Source: Flavobacterium sp. DG2-3 (lineage in GTDB: Bacteria > Bacteroidota > Bacteroidia > Flavobacteriales > Flavobacteriaceae). Taken from it: a stretch of DNA of 64,000 nt. The DNA is taken from NCBI RefSeq assembly GCF_030730925.1, contig NZ_JAVAMB010000002.1, forward strand, positions 310,001-374,000, written 5' to 3'. The translations under genes and the position numbers were made by a program. Position 1 is the first letter of the stretch. Every line of letters begins with the position of its first letter. Below the pieces are notes generated by a model, which was given only the letters and a program-made list of their open reading frames with translations, had not been told where the DNA came from and searched no databases. Below, piece after piece: positions 1-9,080 of this stretch.

Positions 1-2913
1 AAGAATACAACCATATGCAACAGCATACAATCTTTCAAATATATACATATCATTTGTTCTTCTAAAAGCCTTTAGTGTAGAAACCAATGCCTCCGGTTGA
101 TTTTCCAAAAGATTCACCATTGCTTTGGTTGTTCTGTCTCGCAAAGTTCTGTTTGTACTTGCCAAAAACCAGGATAAACTTTGGGCTGTAAGCCGGGTCG
201 TTTCATAATCCAAACTAGAGGAAATATCTTTAGTCCATGCCCAATCTATAAGTCGCTTTATCGGATAGGCACTACCATAATCATCATAACCTCCAAAGCC
301 TAAAAGGTAATTTTGCCAAAAGCTATCACGTTCCGCCATTGTGTATTTCTTTAATCCAAAATGTAAACGGTCACTATTTAAGGGATGGCCGGAAACAGCA
401 CTTAATTCTAAGAGCTTACAAATCCAATCATCATTTTCTACTAAGAAATCTTCACTAGATAGCCACTGATTTAATTTTTCAGAGTCAATACTGTCAATTG
501 ATCTCCAGGTAAGACTTTTAAGAAAATAGTTGCTTATCTCATTCGATTTTTCCCTGTATAAATCATGTGATTTTTCTTTTTTAATCACCCAATCAAGTAC
601 TTCGTAAATTTCAAGACTAAACTTTTCAGGTAATAGTACGGATATGGCTTCAATAATTCCGTCGTTATAGTAATCATCCAAAAGACTGGCAAGAGCCCCT
701 TCTTTTCCAAATGCTAAAAGAATTTCTTCCTTTGATGTATATAGTTTCAACAAATCTTCAGCAATATAAAAATCACCAAATCTTTCATAAGCAAAATAAA
801 TACTCTCGTAATCTTCGCCGTCGTCATAATTATATGACATGTTTTTGACAAATACATTTTCTTGAATTAAATCATGTAATAGATTGGGGAATTTTGGAAA
901 TTCATCATCAAAAAGCTGTACCGCTTCGTCCAGAGTTAGTAGTCTTTTCTCTTTCTCAAAACAAAAAGAAGCTACTTTATTAATTGCCTCTCGTACAAGT
1001 GTTCTACGATTGGAATACTCAGTTTTAATTAATAATTTGTTGTTTAAAGCCCTAATGTAAAGGTCAAAAACTTTCTTTATTCCATGAAAACCCAAGGGAA
1101 AAGCCTTATCCAATGAATCTTTTACACCTATACAGACCAATTGAAGAAATAATGGGTTGGTAAATTCTGGAGCTAATATGGGGAAAGTAGGTTGTCTAAG
1201 ACCGAAGAAATTGCAAAATAACCTTAGAGCAGCATATTCATTACCCCTGAAACCCTCGTGAGTTATAAAAGTTATTTGCTCATTTTTGATTAGACTTTCA
1301 GGAATTACAGATTTAAAGTAAGTGGAGCGTATAGTCACTACCAATCCAATAAAGGGATATTGAGAAATTTCCTTTATAAATCCAGCAAGACCATCTTTCC
1401 ATAATTCAGATGTCTTACTTTCGTTTATAGCATCAATAAGAATCAAAACGCGGGAATTTATCTGATCTCCTATATCATTTAAGCTTGTCAAAAACTCGGC
1501 AAAAGTGCATTTAAGATCAAGTTGTTCAAGGATATTAGATGAAATACTTTTTGTGCTGCTAAAAAGCTGGCCAAGGAGTAAAAGAGTTGGGACATCTTTT
1601 TTTAATTTTTCTGTTGCAATATCTCCCAAGACATGCGACTTACCACAGCCAGCTTCGCCTTTTATAATAAGAAAAGGATTGGTAGCCAATTTTATATCTA
1701 TATCATCTTCCAGTCGTCCTAAAAATTCTCTATTATGTTTTACAATTTCCCATAATCTTTCAATTTCCGAATCATACGGTGGGCGGTATGAATAATCTTT
1801 TTTTATATGCTTCAGTTCTTCTTCTTTTAGCCTTCTAAGTTTATATAGATCACCAATTTTATTATTAACTAATTCATTAAAAGTATTAACTTCTAAGAAA
1901 ATCCAGTCCGGATCAAAAGGCTCATTGGCTCTAAAAGAAATATTAGACAGCCATTGTTTTACAGTCTCGCGCAGTTCCTCAAGTTTGATTTCGAATTCAC
2001 CTACATGCTCGTTTTCAGAAAGAGTACGATAGCTTTTTTCAGTCAGCCAATCGTCAAATATTTTAAAGGTTCTAGATTTGAATGCGATGTCTTTCGATAG
2101 ATTATCAAATTTCAATGCTATTGGTAATCTGAAATTTAGCCTTTCATTAAATCGAGGCCCGAGATTTACAATAGCCAATTCTGTTTTTTGGCGAAAAAAT
2201 GCCGGTGTCATTCCTTGTTCTCCTAAATAAGAAAAGCCTATAGGAGACAAATAACAGCCATCAAGGAGCTCATTAATGGTATCTAAATATTGGCAATAAA
2301 TTACCTTTCCAACGTCTTCAGGTCTGAAACGTGTAAAAAGACCAAAAAGGTACACCTCGTTATTGGCTTCTAAGAAAATGCCACTACCTGAAAAACCTTC
2401 AGTTGCCCATGAATTATAATCTTCATTAAGTTGTAATTGAAATTTATGAACTTCTGTCATTTCTTGTTTCCAGGTCGGAAAGATTACATCCAATTCTTTA
2501 CCTTGGGTTGCGTTTGGGAATCCTTTAGTAATGAAATTGTTAAAAGACAATCTTTCTCTGACACAAAATATTTTAGGTATTTCCCCTATTAGAGTTTCAA
2601 GTTCAGCCTTATTAATCAAAAGTACCGCAACATCTTTATTTGTATCCTTAAAAACCAATCTTGGATCGATTATTTTAGTCATTGAGTAATACAAGTCGTC
2701 TTTGGGATTATAAAAATCAATATTAATTTCTTCTAAAGGGGTTTGAAAACCCTCACCATCTTGAAACAAACAATGTGCAGCAGTTAAAATATATACAGAT
2801 TCCTTTAATTGTTCATTGTAGTATATAATTCCTGAACCTATACAATTCTTAGTTTCTTTATCAGTAATTCTTATTGTTAAATTAGATATGATCTTATCGT
2901 CTGTATTTTTCAT
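1..2913 (-). CDS. Trypsin-like protease fused to Avs-like STAND NTPase (3' end beyond window)
   Basis: 971 residues are visible and no stop is reached at base 1, so the C-terminus is missing. Residues 1-200 form a trypsin-like serine protease: TAAHC with His47, KDVAVLL with Asp94, and GFSGSG with Ser175. A P-loop GEAGCGKSH lies at 418-426 and a Walker B VLILIDAINES ending near 498. The region after the P-loop aligns by eye with the protein at 15426-19694: the FTNPLFL/FTEPLYL block, HPLN at 843, and TNRTLRDRTTKA against TNRDMRDRATRA. In AVAST/Avs systems STAND ATPases sense phage proteins and trigger an N-terminal effector. I infer that a sensed ligand activates the protease. It is the last gene of a five-gene operon. 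Whether it is a named Avs type is unresolved. Confidence 0.85.
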   Translation of the reverse strand, partial: MKNTDDKIISNLTIRITDKETKNCIGSGIIYYNEQLKESVYILTAAHCLFQDGEGFQTPLEEINIDFYNPKDDLYYSMTKIIDPRLVFKDTNKDVAVLLINKAELETLIGEIPKIFCVRERLSFNNFITKGFPNATQGKELDVIFPTWKQEMTEVHKFQLQLNEDYNSWATEGFSGSGIFLEANNEVYLFGLFTRFRPEDVGKVIYCQYLDTINELLDGCYLSPIGFSYLGEQGMTPAFFRQKTELAIVNLGPRFNERLNFRLPIALKFDNLSKDIAFKSRTFKIFDDWLTEKSYRTLSENEHVGEFEIKLEELRETVKQWLSNISFRANEPFDPDWIFLEVNTFNELVNNKIGDLYKLRRLKEEELKHIKKDYSYRPPYDSEIERLWEIVKHNREFLGRLEDDIDIKLATNPFLIIKGEAGCGKSHVLGDIATEKLKKDVPTLLLLGQLFSSTKSISSNILEQLDLKCTFAEFLTSLNDIGDQINSRVLILIDAINESKTSELWKDGLAGFIKEISQYPFIGLVVTIRSTYFKSVIPESLIKNEQITFITHEGFRGNEYAALRLFCNFFGLRQPTFPILAPEFTNPLFLQLVCIGVKDSLDKAFPLGFHGIKKVFDLYIRALNNKLLIKTEYSNRRTLVREAINKVASFCFEKEKRLLTLDEAVQLFDDEFPKFPNLLHDLIQENVFVKNMSYNYDDGEDYESIYFAYERFGDFYIAEDLLKLYTSKEEILLAFGKEGALASLLDDYYNDGIIEAISVLLPEKFSLEIYEVLDWVIKKEKSHDLYREKSNEISNYFLKSLTWRSIDSIDSEKLNQWLSSEDFLVENDDWICKLLELSAVSGHPLNSDRLHFGLKKYTMAERDSFWQNYLLGFGGYDDYGSAYPIKRLIDWAWTKDISSSLDYETTRLTAQSLSWFLASTNRTLRDRTTKAMVNLLENQPEALVSTLKAFRRTNDMYIFERLYAVAYGCIL

Positions 2914-2961
2914 TCTTTATAATCTTTTAATCTTTACTCTTTTAATTAATGATAAGAATTA

Positions 2962-4068
2962 CTATAGATCATGAATTTCAAGTCCATTTAAACCGTGTTC
3001 CAAAATCCCAAATAGTGTTTGAGAGTAATATTGGGAAGTACCCTCAATAAGTGCCAATTCGCTAACATTTTGATTAACATCCGTTCTTATACTTGCCTGA
3101 TGATTAAAGCGATCGTTATATGTTGCAAATTGCCTTAATTGCATTGGAAGTACATCAGTTCCTTTAAACAGTGTTTTTAAATGACCACAATAACCACTAT
3201 CCAAATTAAAAGTTTTGACTGGCAAAACTACATTATGAAATGCTCCGATATGTTTTACTTTATTTAAGTCAATATGGGTTGACGAATACATAATACCGTC
3301 AAGGTTTTCAGAAACCCATTGCAGTAAAAGTTGTGGTATGATATATTCTGGTTTAAATGTGTCTTCTGAATTTTTAACTTTAATTGAACAGCAAGCCACT
3401 AATGGCCAAGTTAAGACCTTATATAAAGAAGTATTTGCATCTGTCCTTAGCTTATTATTTTCTAAATTGCTATTATATATATCTGTGGTTAGATCTAGTA
3501 ATCGTAAATCACGCTGATTAACTAATCTAATAGCTTGAATCGAATCTACATTTGGCCTGCGCATTTCTTCCCAAGCGACATATATAGAATTTGCAGTGTA
3601 AAGTGATGGTAGCCCAGGAATACTAAATCTTTGTGATTTTACTATTCCACGTTTCTCAAATGGAATATGAAATAATTCGTCTTTGCTCAGTGGATAATTT
3701 CCATTGGCAGTTCTAATACGGTAAAGGTTATTTCCTGACTGCAGTCTTGAATTCTTATCAAGATATTCGGTTATATTTATTGCTTTCATTGTATTCCTGA
3801 AAGTTATATAAGCATGGGCCGGTTTACCTTTATAAAAATTATCAATTGTCTTAAGAAGCCCTTTAATTAGAACTCCAATCTTTTTTTTATACTCGCTTAC
3901 ATCAAGATAATTCAGATCCGGATCCGGATATGATGATATCATTTCTGATTTATCTACTAAAGTTTTAAAATCGGTTAATTTTGAAGCGATTGCATTTCGA
4001 AAACCTTCATTGTTATAATGTATTGGTACGTTGGTGATAGGATCATTTAATAAGGATAATAATTCCAT
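2962..4068 (-). CDS. RES-domain protein, predicted NAD+ phosphorylase effector
   Basis: 368 aa, soluble. Residues 1-110 are a helical N-terminal region of unknown role. The RES-like part begins at YRIR (116-119) and contains RFSIPGLPSLY (147-157) and VAWEEM (164-169), matching the Arg/Tyr/Glu signature of RES domains; toxins of this family (MbcT, ResT) degrade NAD+ with phosphate. The gene starts 5 bases after the STAND-TPR gene ends and lies 48 bases before the trypsin-STAND gene. No cognate Xre/MbcA-type antitoxin gene is adjacent, which argues against a plain toxin-antitoxin pair and for an effector controlled by the STAND protein (inference). Confidence 0.7.
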   Translation of the reverse strand: MELLSLLNDPITNVPIHYNNEGFRNAIASKLTDFKTLVDKSEMISSYPDPDLNYLDVSEYKKKIGVLIKGLLKTIDNFYKGKPAHAYITFRNTMKAINITEYLDKNSRLQSGNNLYRIRTANGNYPLSKDELFHIPFEKRGIVKSQRFSIPGLPSLYTANSIYVAWEEMRRPNVDSIQAIRLVNQRDLRLLDLTTDIYNSNLENNKLRTDANTSLYKVLTWPLVACCSIKVKNSEDTFKPEYIIPQLLLQWVSENLDGIMYSSTHIDLNKVKHIGAFHNVVLPVKTFNLDSGYCGHLKTLFKGTDVLPMQLRQFATYNDRFNHQASIRTDVNQNVSELALIEGTSQYYSQTLFGILEHGLNGLEIHDL

Positions 4069-4073
4069 AATAA

Positions 4074-7000
4074 TTAAATTTTACTTTTTTGCAGTTGAAC
4101 TAACCCTGGAATTTTACTTAAGTCCACAAAGAAATTTTCATTCTTGCGGTTTTTATCTTCTAAATCGGTATATCCCAGAAGACCTGCAATGGTTTGAACT
4201 GAAGGTTTACGCTTAGTAACATTATCTCTAATTTTACTGTGATAAAAGTGCTCTCTTAAACCTATAACAGCATTAACATAGAAATACATCGAACCTTTAC
4301 CATCAGGATTTTTTGACAGGTTACAATATGTATCAAATTCAGGACTTATCATAATCATTTCAAATATAGAATAATCTGCTTTTCCCATATGAACAGACTG
4401 TGAATGCTCAGTGAAAATTTTATCTTTTGGTGGAATTTCATTTTTTAAGGCTTCTTCTATTTCTGGACTATGTAATAATAGAAAGATTACACACTTTTTT
4501 TCTTTCATATCATCCTCAGTAATGATTAAATCTGGTCTTTCGTGTAAGAGTAACAATAAAGATAAAGCAAGTTTTTTAGTAATAAGCTCATCTTCAAGGG
4601 TTTTAATTTCTAAATTAATCTTACCATTTATACTTACTAATATTAGAAATTCTTCGTCAATGGTTCTGCATGACAAAAAAGGGAGACATTTCTCAAGAAG
4701 AGAGAAGATAGGATCTAAATCCTCATGTGATAATAAGTCTTCAGATTGTTCGATTGCTAATCCTAGTATACTATACGAATATTTAGCTTTAAAACCGTTA
4801 TCAATAATGATATTTAGGAATTCTTTAAAAAGTAACTTGCCCTCTTCCTTATTTTGCTTTTTACAAAATTCAACAAAAGATAAAAATTGCTGAATTATAT
4901 TTGTTTGAACATCTGAATTAGAAAAATATTTTTTAAATAAAATTCTAAAATTCTCTACAACAGATTCATCTGAAGAATCATTGCATATAATCTCTTCAAT
5001 ATCATCAAAATCTTCATCAACAAATGCATTTTCGATTAATTTTGTAGTCAAAATATTGGCTTCATTATTTGCTCTGGTAGATTTATACAGAGTTATGGCT
5101 TTAGCTATATTACTTCTGTAATTTTGGTTGTATTGTTCCATTTTTGCATAATAATTAGCACAATCTTCATACGCCTGAGCCGCCTTCGTATTCTCTCCAA
5201 GTAATTCTAATATTTCTGCCTTTTCATTTAATGCATTAGCTATGCCATAATAATAATTTACTACGGAACATGCGGTAAAAGATTTTTCAGCATATTCAAG
5301 GCCAGCTTCTAAATTTCCATCCGCTGCTTCAACACTCGCCAAAATCCAATATATCCGGCCTTCATCTTTTTTTATATTATACTCAACAGTGTAAACTAAT
5401 GCTTCCTTGTAAATTGCTTTAGCTCCCTCAATATTTTTCTCATCCCTTAAAATATTACCGAAATTAATTAAATTCAAAATTGCTCTGTCTTTCATCTCAT
5501 ATTTTTGACAAAGTTCTATTGCTCTCTTACAATATTTTTTTGCACTTTCAAATTCCTTCTTTTTTCGATAAATTGACGTTAGTGCATTTAAAACGATTAC
5601 TTCAATGGAAAATTCAGTATCGTCATCTTTAATAATTTCCAATAGTTGCAAACCATATTTCTCTGCATCGTCATGATACAGATCATCATGAGCGAGGCTT
5701 GAAACTAAATTAGCTAAACTGCCGATCATTCCTCTTCGGTCTCCAAGATCTTCAAAAATTTCAAAAGCTTCCTTACTAGCTATAGCAGCTTTCGTAGTTT
5801 CGGACATATCTACATAAATTTTCGCCAGAGTAACTAATAATGGTGCTTTTACTTCTTTATTTTCTTCTTTTAAATCAGAAAAAATTTTATCAGCCATTTC
5901 TGTTGCTTCCGAAATATTTCCCTGTTCAACTAAATCAGCTGCTTTAAATATCAATGCTGCAGCAAGCATCTTTTTATTTTTTACCTTTTCAAGATAAAAA
6001 ATTGAATAATCTAATTCCGTACGTGATTCTTTCTTATTTCCAAGCAGATGATTTGCATGACTTAAATGATAATATAAATATCCTTTTTCAATATTTTTCC
6101 GAACCTTACTAAGTGTTCTTTTTATAACTTTTACTGCAAAAGGAAGTTCTCCCCAATCTAGTAATCTTGGAAAAACATCAAATAAATATTTATCCACTTT
6201 TTCGGGAGCTATATCAATTAAGAGATAAGTTGCTTGTATTATTTCATTCTTGGATAAAAAGTAATCGCCAAGTTTTATCAAATAATGTTCAAGTAGTCCT
6301 TTATCTTTTATCTTATCTAAAATAAACTCTTTAAAGGTAGGATGAAAAATATGCAATAAGCCATTTACATTATTGACCAATGTAGATAAATTTTCAATTA
6401 CTTTAGAAAACTCCAACGGTGATGCAAACGAAAGAGCTTCTGATAATTGAATAGTATTTATACTAAAATGAGAAGCTGAAATTAGTATTAAGATTTCTTG
6501 CTCAGATGTATTTAATTTGCTCCAAATTGCTTCTTGAAAAGCTATTAAACTTTTAGGCAATGAAGTGATTTCAAAATTAGTTAAGTAGAAGAGATATAAA
6601 GGATTACCTTTTGATGTTTTTCGAATTTTATTGAATTCTAAAGCACCAACTATCTTACCATGAGAATTCAAAAAAGTTTTTATTTCCGAATCGGTAAAAG
6701 CTTCGCACTCATAAGTTGCTATACCCGTTTGTGAAAAAAAATTTTTGTTTCGGGTTGCATACAAAAATTTATTATTGAATTTTTCGAGAGGTATAATTTT
6801 CGTTACAGTATCTGGAAGCTGCTCACAATCATCAATGATTATCGTAGCGCTCGTTTTTTGCAGACTACTTTGAAGCCATTCAACGGCTTGATCAACATCA
6901 ACCACTTCAAGCAACTCCTCACCGTTTAGTTGGCGAATTTTGTTTAACAAATAAGAAAAGATACTTATGGGAGATTTATCTTTAACAGAAATATAGATAA

Positions 7001-7313
7001 CCTTTTCAAGGTCTTTTGCAAACTGATACAATATGGTTGTCTTTCCCATACCAGGCTCTCCGTAAAAGATCAATTGATTATGTTCTTCTAAAACATTTTG
7101 AATTTTTGAAACTTTGTCTTTTCTTTCAATAAGTTTTTTTTTTGATAGTCCTTCGGACAATGCTTCAAAAAAAGGTGTGGAATATAATTCCTGAAGCTTC
7201 TCCTGTTTTTGCTTATTGAGAAGTTCAAGCATTTCAGGAGAATTATTTATATGCAAGCCTCCCGCTACATTATAGATAGTATGCGCGCGCTGTGAGGGTA
7301 TATCAAATTTCAT
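4074..7313 (-). CDS. STAND NTPase with TPR-like repeats
   Basis: 1079 aa. A short N-terminal segment rich in Asn, Gly and hydrophobic residues (10-25) precedes a P-loop GEPGMGKT (85-92) and a Walker B TIIIDDCE (157-164), as in AAA/STAND ATPases. From about residue 390 to 800 there are repeated helical pairs of TPR type, for example LEYAEKSFTACSVVNYYYGIA and IYKEALVYTVEYNIKK. The C-terminal 250 residues are not recognised. STAND proteins bind a ligand through the repeats, oligomerise and activate an effector. It is packed between a 145-aa gene (3 bases upstream) and the RES gene (5 bases downstream), either of which could be the effector. It shows no clear similarity to the two Avs-like genes beyond the ATPase. 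Confidence 0.8.
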   Translation of the reverse strand: MKFDIPSQRAHTIYNVAGGLHINNSPEMLELLNKQKQEKLQELYSTPFFEALSEGLSKKKLIERKDKVSKIQNVLEEHNQLIFYGEPGMGKTTILYQFAKDLEKVIYISVKDKSPISIFSYLLNKIRQLNGEELLEVVDVDQAVEWLQSSLQKTSATIIIDDCEQLPDTVTKIIPLEKFNNKFLYATRNKNFFSQTGIATYECEAFTDSEIKTFLNSHGKIVGALEFNKIRKTSKGNPLYLFYLTNFEITSLPKSLIAFQEAIWSKLNTSEQEILILISASHFSINTIQLSEALSFASPLEFSKVIENLSTLVNNVNGLLHIFHPTFKEFILDKIKDKGLLEHYLIKLGDYFLSKNEIIQATYLLIDIAPEKVDKYLFDVFPRLLDWGELPFAVKVIKRTLSKVRKNIEKGYLYYHLSHANHLLGNKKESRTELDYSIFYLEKVKNKKMLAAALIFKAADLVEQGNISEATEMADKIFSDLKEENKEVKAPLLVTLAKIYVDMSETTKAAIASKEAFEIFEDLGDRRGMIGSLANLVSSLAHDDLYHDDAEKYGLQLLEIIKDDDTEFSIEVIVLNALTSIYRKKKEFESAKKYCKRAIELCQKYEMKDRAILNLINFGNILRDEKNIEGAKAIYKEALVYTVEYNIKKDEGRIYWILASVEAADGNLEAGLEYAEKSFTACSVVNYYYGIANALNEKAEILELLGENTKAAQAYEDCANYYAKMEQYNQNYRSNIAKAITLYKSTRANNEANILTTKLIENAFVDEDFDDIEEIICNDSSDESVVENFRILFKKYFSNSDVQTNIIQQFLSFVEFCKKQNKEEGKLLFKEFLNIIIDNGFKAKYSYSILGLAIEQSEDLLSHEDLDPIFSLLEKCLPFLSCRTIDEEFLILVSINGKINLEIKTLEDELITKKLALSLLLLLHERPDLIITEDDMKEKKCVIFLLLHSPEIEEALKNEIPPKDKIFTEHSQSVHMGKADYSIFEMIMISPEFDTYCNLSKNPDGKGSMYFYVNAVIGLREHFYHSKIRDNVTKRKPSVQTIAGLLGYTDLEDKNRKNENFFVDLSKIPGLVQLQKSKI

Positions 7314-7316
7314 AAA

Positions 7317-7754
7317 TTATTTCTGGTTTGGTTTATAATGTCCAGAAATATTTATGATATTTTTTTTGGCGTTTTGAACTCCAATATTAAAGCCATTGGT
7401 ATTACTAAATTCAATTTTGGACACCTGTGTTAGGACAGATTCATTTTCTTTGATCCATCCTTTAATCTCTGTAAACATTTCCTCATTATATTTTTCTCCT
7501 GTTACTGATTCAAATACATCTTCAATATCTCTTTCTGGTTTTAAAGTATTTACTGATTCTTGGCTGCATATAGTTTCTAAATAGGTATCAATCTCCGTGT
7601 CATTTTTAAAGAATTTCCTAATTCTTTCTTTTAAGGACGAAAAATCAATTGTGTTTTTTAAAACATCATAGGTAGCACTGGCTATAACTTTAGTTGCGAT
7701 ATCAGCCTTATAAGCCAATACAAAAGCACTCACGGCTGAAAAAATTGTAAACAT
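7317..7754 (-). CDS. Small putative effector/adaptor with amyloid-like C-terminal motif
   Basis: 145 aa. Residues 1-30 are hydrophobic (possible membrane-active helix), 30-110 are charged and helical, and residues 120-138 read GFNIGVQNAKKNIINISG, a short Asn/Gly/Ile stretch of the kind seen in bacterial amyloid-signalling motifs and resembling a RHIM core. The gene is 2 bases from the 340-aa gene and 3 bases from the STAND-TPR gene, whose own N-terminus carries IYNVAGGLHINNS. Pairing of such motifs between a small effector and an NLR-like ATPase is a known arrangement in bacteria. That it applies here is inference; no domain family was recognised. Confidence 0.6.
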   Translation of the reverse strand: MFTIFSAVSAFVLAYKADIATKVIASATYDVLKNTIDFSSLKERIRKFFKNDTEIDTYLETICSQESVNTLKPERDIEDVFESVTGEKYNEEMFTEIKGWIKENESVLTQVSKIEFSNTNGFNIGVQNAKKNIINISGHYKPNQK

Positions 7755-7756
7755 AG

Positions 7757-8779
7757 TTAGGGTTTGTTAAAATATTGTGTTAGTTCGTTTTTATCATTTT
7801 GGATTTGTTGAATTATTCTCTCTTCTGTATAAAAATCATCATCAGGATAATAGCTGTCAAATGATTCAAACGTAAATAAAAGATAATCTAAAATACGATT
7901 TGGATATCCCTGACCCGTAAAATCAGAGGAAAGATCAACGTTTTGTTTTAGCCTTTCAAATATTGTCAAATTACAAATAGCCTGAACTATTTGATCTTTT
8001 TCATATTCTTTCTCTAATTTTTCTATAATAATTTCCAGCCATTTATTTTGCAATCTGTTTAATGTTAAAGGAAGATATGACTTCATTTCCAAAAGTCTTC
8101 GCTTACCAAGTTCTTGTACTAAGTGTTCTGTGGGTTTTGGCCTGGGCTTTTTTACTAAATCAGATTGTTTTTTTACTGCATGATATACCGCCGCCATATT
8201 GTCTTCGGAAATATTGTTCTCTTCATAAAAATTAAATTCTGTTTTGAAAAAATGTTTTTCACCTTTTTTGATTATTTTTTCACCCTTAGCAATAACATAT
8301 CCAATACATAAATTGTCTATATTATTTATATTATTTTTAAAGTCCAGATAACTTTTACTCAAAGTTGGAATTTCCTTGAATTGGGTAAATAACATAGCAA
8401 CCGGAGAAACTTTTTCTTTATGACTCTTTGGAACCATTCTATCAATAAATCTTTTCCTATCTGGGGAAATTCCTAATGTATAACCTCCTTCATCTGTTTC
8501 AATAAAATCCATAGCGACAGCATTTCCATCTCCATTTGATTTATCAATCCAGTTTAATAATATCTTAAAAAAATCTTCAGCGGGTTTTTCATTTTCAAAT
8601 ATAAATGAAAGCGACTCTGGTTTGATTAAATCCTCTTTATCCTTTGAAAATTCATAACATAATCCAATGCATTTCCCAGCTAAGAATAATTTTGAAAATT
8701 CTGGATCACCAACTAGCATTAGATGAGGTTTTAATCCGTAATCAAATCCAATTTTTGAAAAATCCAATTTATTCATCAT
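7757..8779 (-). CDS. Hypothetical protein, first gene of STAND/RES operon
   Basis: 340 aa from ATG 8779 (a second ATG follows at 8776). An in-frame ATG at 8803 is rejected because a TATATTTG -7 box covers 8801-8808, so that codon would lie in the promoter. The protein is soluble and not recognised. The N-terminal half looks globular (motifs such as DGNAVAMDFIE and GGYTLGISPDRK), the middle is Lys-rich, and the C-terminal third is helical with an acidic tail (DSYYPDDDFYTEE). It is two bases from the 145-aa gene and leads the operon, a position often held by a sensor or regulator of a defence cassette. No function can be assigned. Confidence 0.6.
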   Translation of the reverse strand: MMNKLDFSKIGFDYGLKPHLMLVGDPEFSKLFLAGKCIGLCYEFSKDKEDLIKPESLSFIFENEKPAEDFFKILLNWIDKSNGDGNAVAMDFIETDEGGYTLGISPDRKRFIDRMVPKSHKEKVSPVAMLFTQFKEIPTLSKSYLDFKNNINNIDNLCIGYVIAKGEKIIKKGEKHFFKTEFNFYEENNISEDNMAAVYHAVKKQSDLVKKPRPKPTEHLVQELGKRRLLEMKSYLPLTLNRLQNKWLEIIIEKLEKEYEKDQIVQAICNLTIFERLKQNVDLSSDFTGQGYPNRILDYLLFTFESFDSYYPDDDFYTEERIIQQIQNDKNELTQYFNKP

Positions 8780-8800
8780 TATTACATTTTCGATTATTAA

Positions 8801-8808
8801 CAAATATA
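8801..8808 (-). promoter_or_regulatory. Predicted -7 box of the five-gene defence operon
   Basis: On the minus strand 8808-8801 reads TATATTTG, an exact TAnnTTTG Bacteroidota -7 element. TTG (8827-8825) and TTTG (8836-8833) lie 16 and 24 bases upstream as possible -33 elements. Transcription would begin near 8794, giving a leader of about 15 bases to ATG 8779. Confidence 0.5.
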
Positions 8809-9050
8809 AACAATATTAAGATTACAATTTTTCAAATTTAAAAATCTTAAGATATGAAAAGACAAGTATAAATACCCATTTTATAAAATTCCTCTATAAA
8901 TTAAAGCCTTTAAATTTTAGTGCCGTAAATTCTGAATAAAGCATCAATATTGCTTTTTTCATCCACGACACAAATACTAAAAAATAAGAGGTTTAAAAAA
9001 TTGTTGCTATTTATAACATATTAACACATTAAAAATGTTATTATCTGTAC

Positions 9051-9079
9051 TAATTTTGATCTATATAAATGATATAGAT
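9051..9079 (+). promoter_or_regulatory. Promoter -7 box and palindromic operator of dinB-dnaE2
   Basis: TAATTTTG at 9051-9058 fits TAnnTTTG. It is followed at once by a perfect inverted repeat ATCTATAT (9059-9066), five-base spacer, ATATAGAT (9072-9079), ending two bases before the dinB start codon. A dimeric repressor bound here would cover the transcription start. The site does not match a LexA sequence I know. The rest of the 277-base gap is AT-rich and shows no gene. Confidence 0.5.
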
Positions 9080-9080
9080 A

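Noticed and set aside
2962..4068. Classic RES-Xre toxin-antitoxin pair
   Set aside because: No Xre/MbcA-type antitoxin gene on either side; the neighbours are large STAND genes.
8780..8803. ATG 8803 as the start of the first gene of the defence operon
   Set aside because: It overlaps the exact -7 box TATATTTG at 8801-8808.
8930..8975. Weak hairpin AAAGCA/TGCTTT with T-run before dinB
   Set aside because: Six pairs only and no upstream plus-strand gene to terminate.
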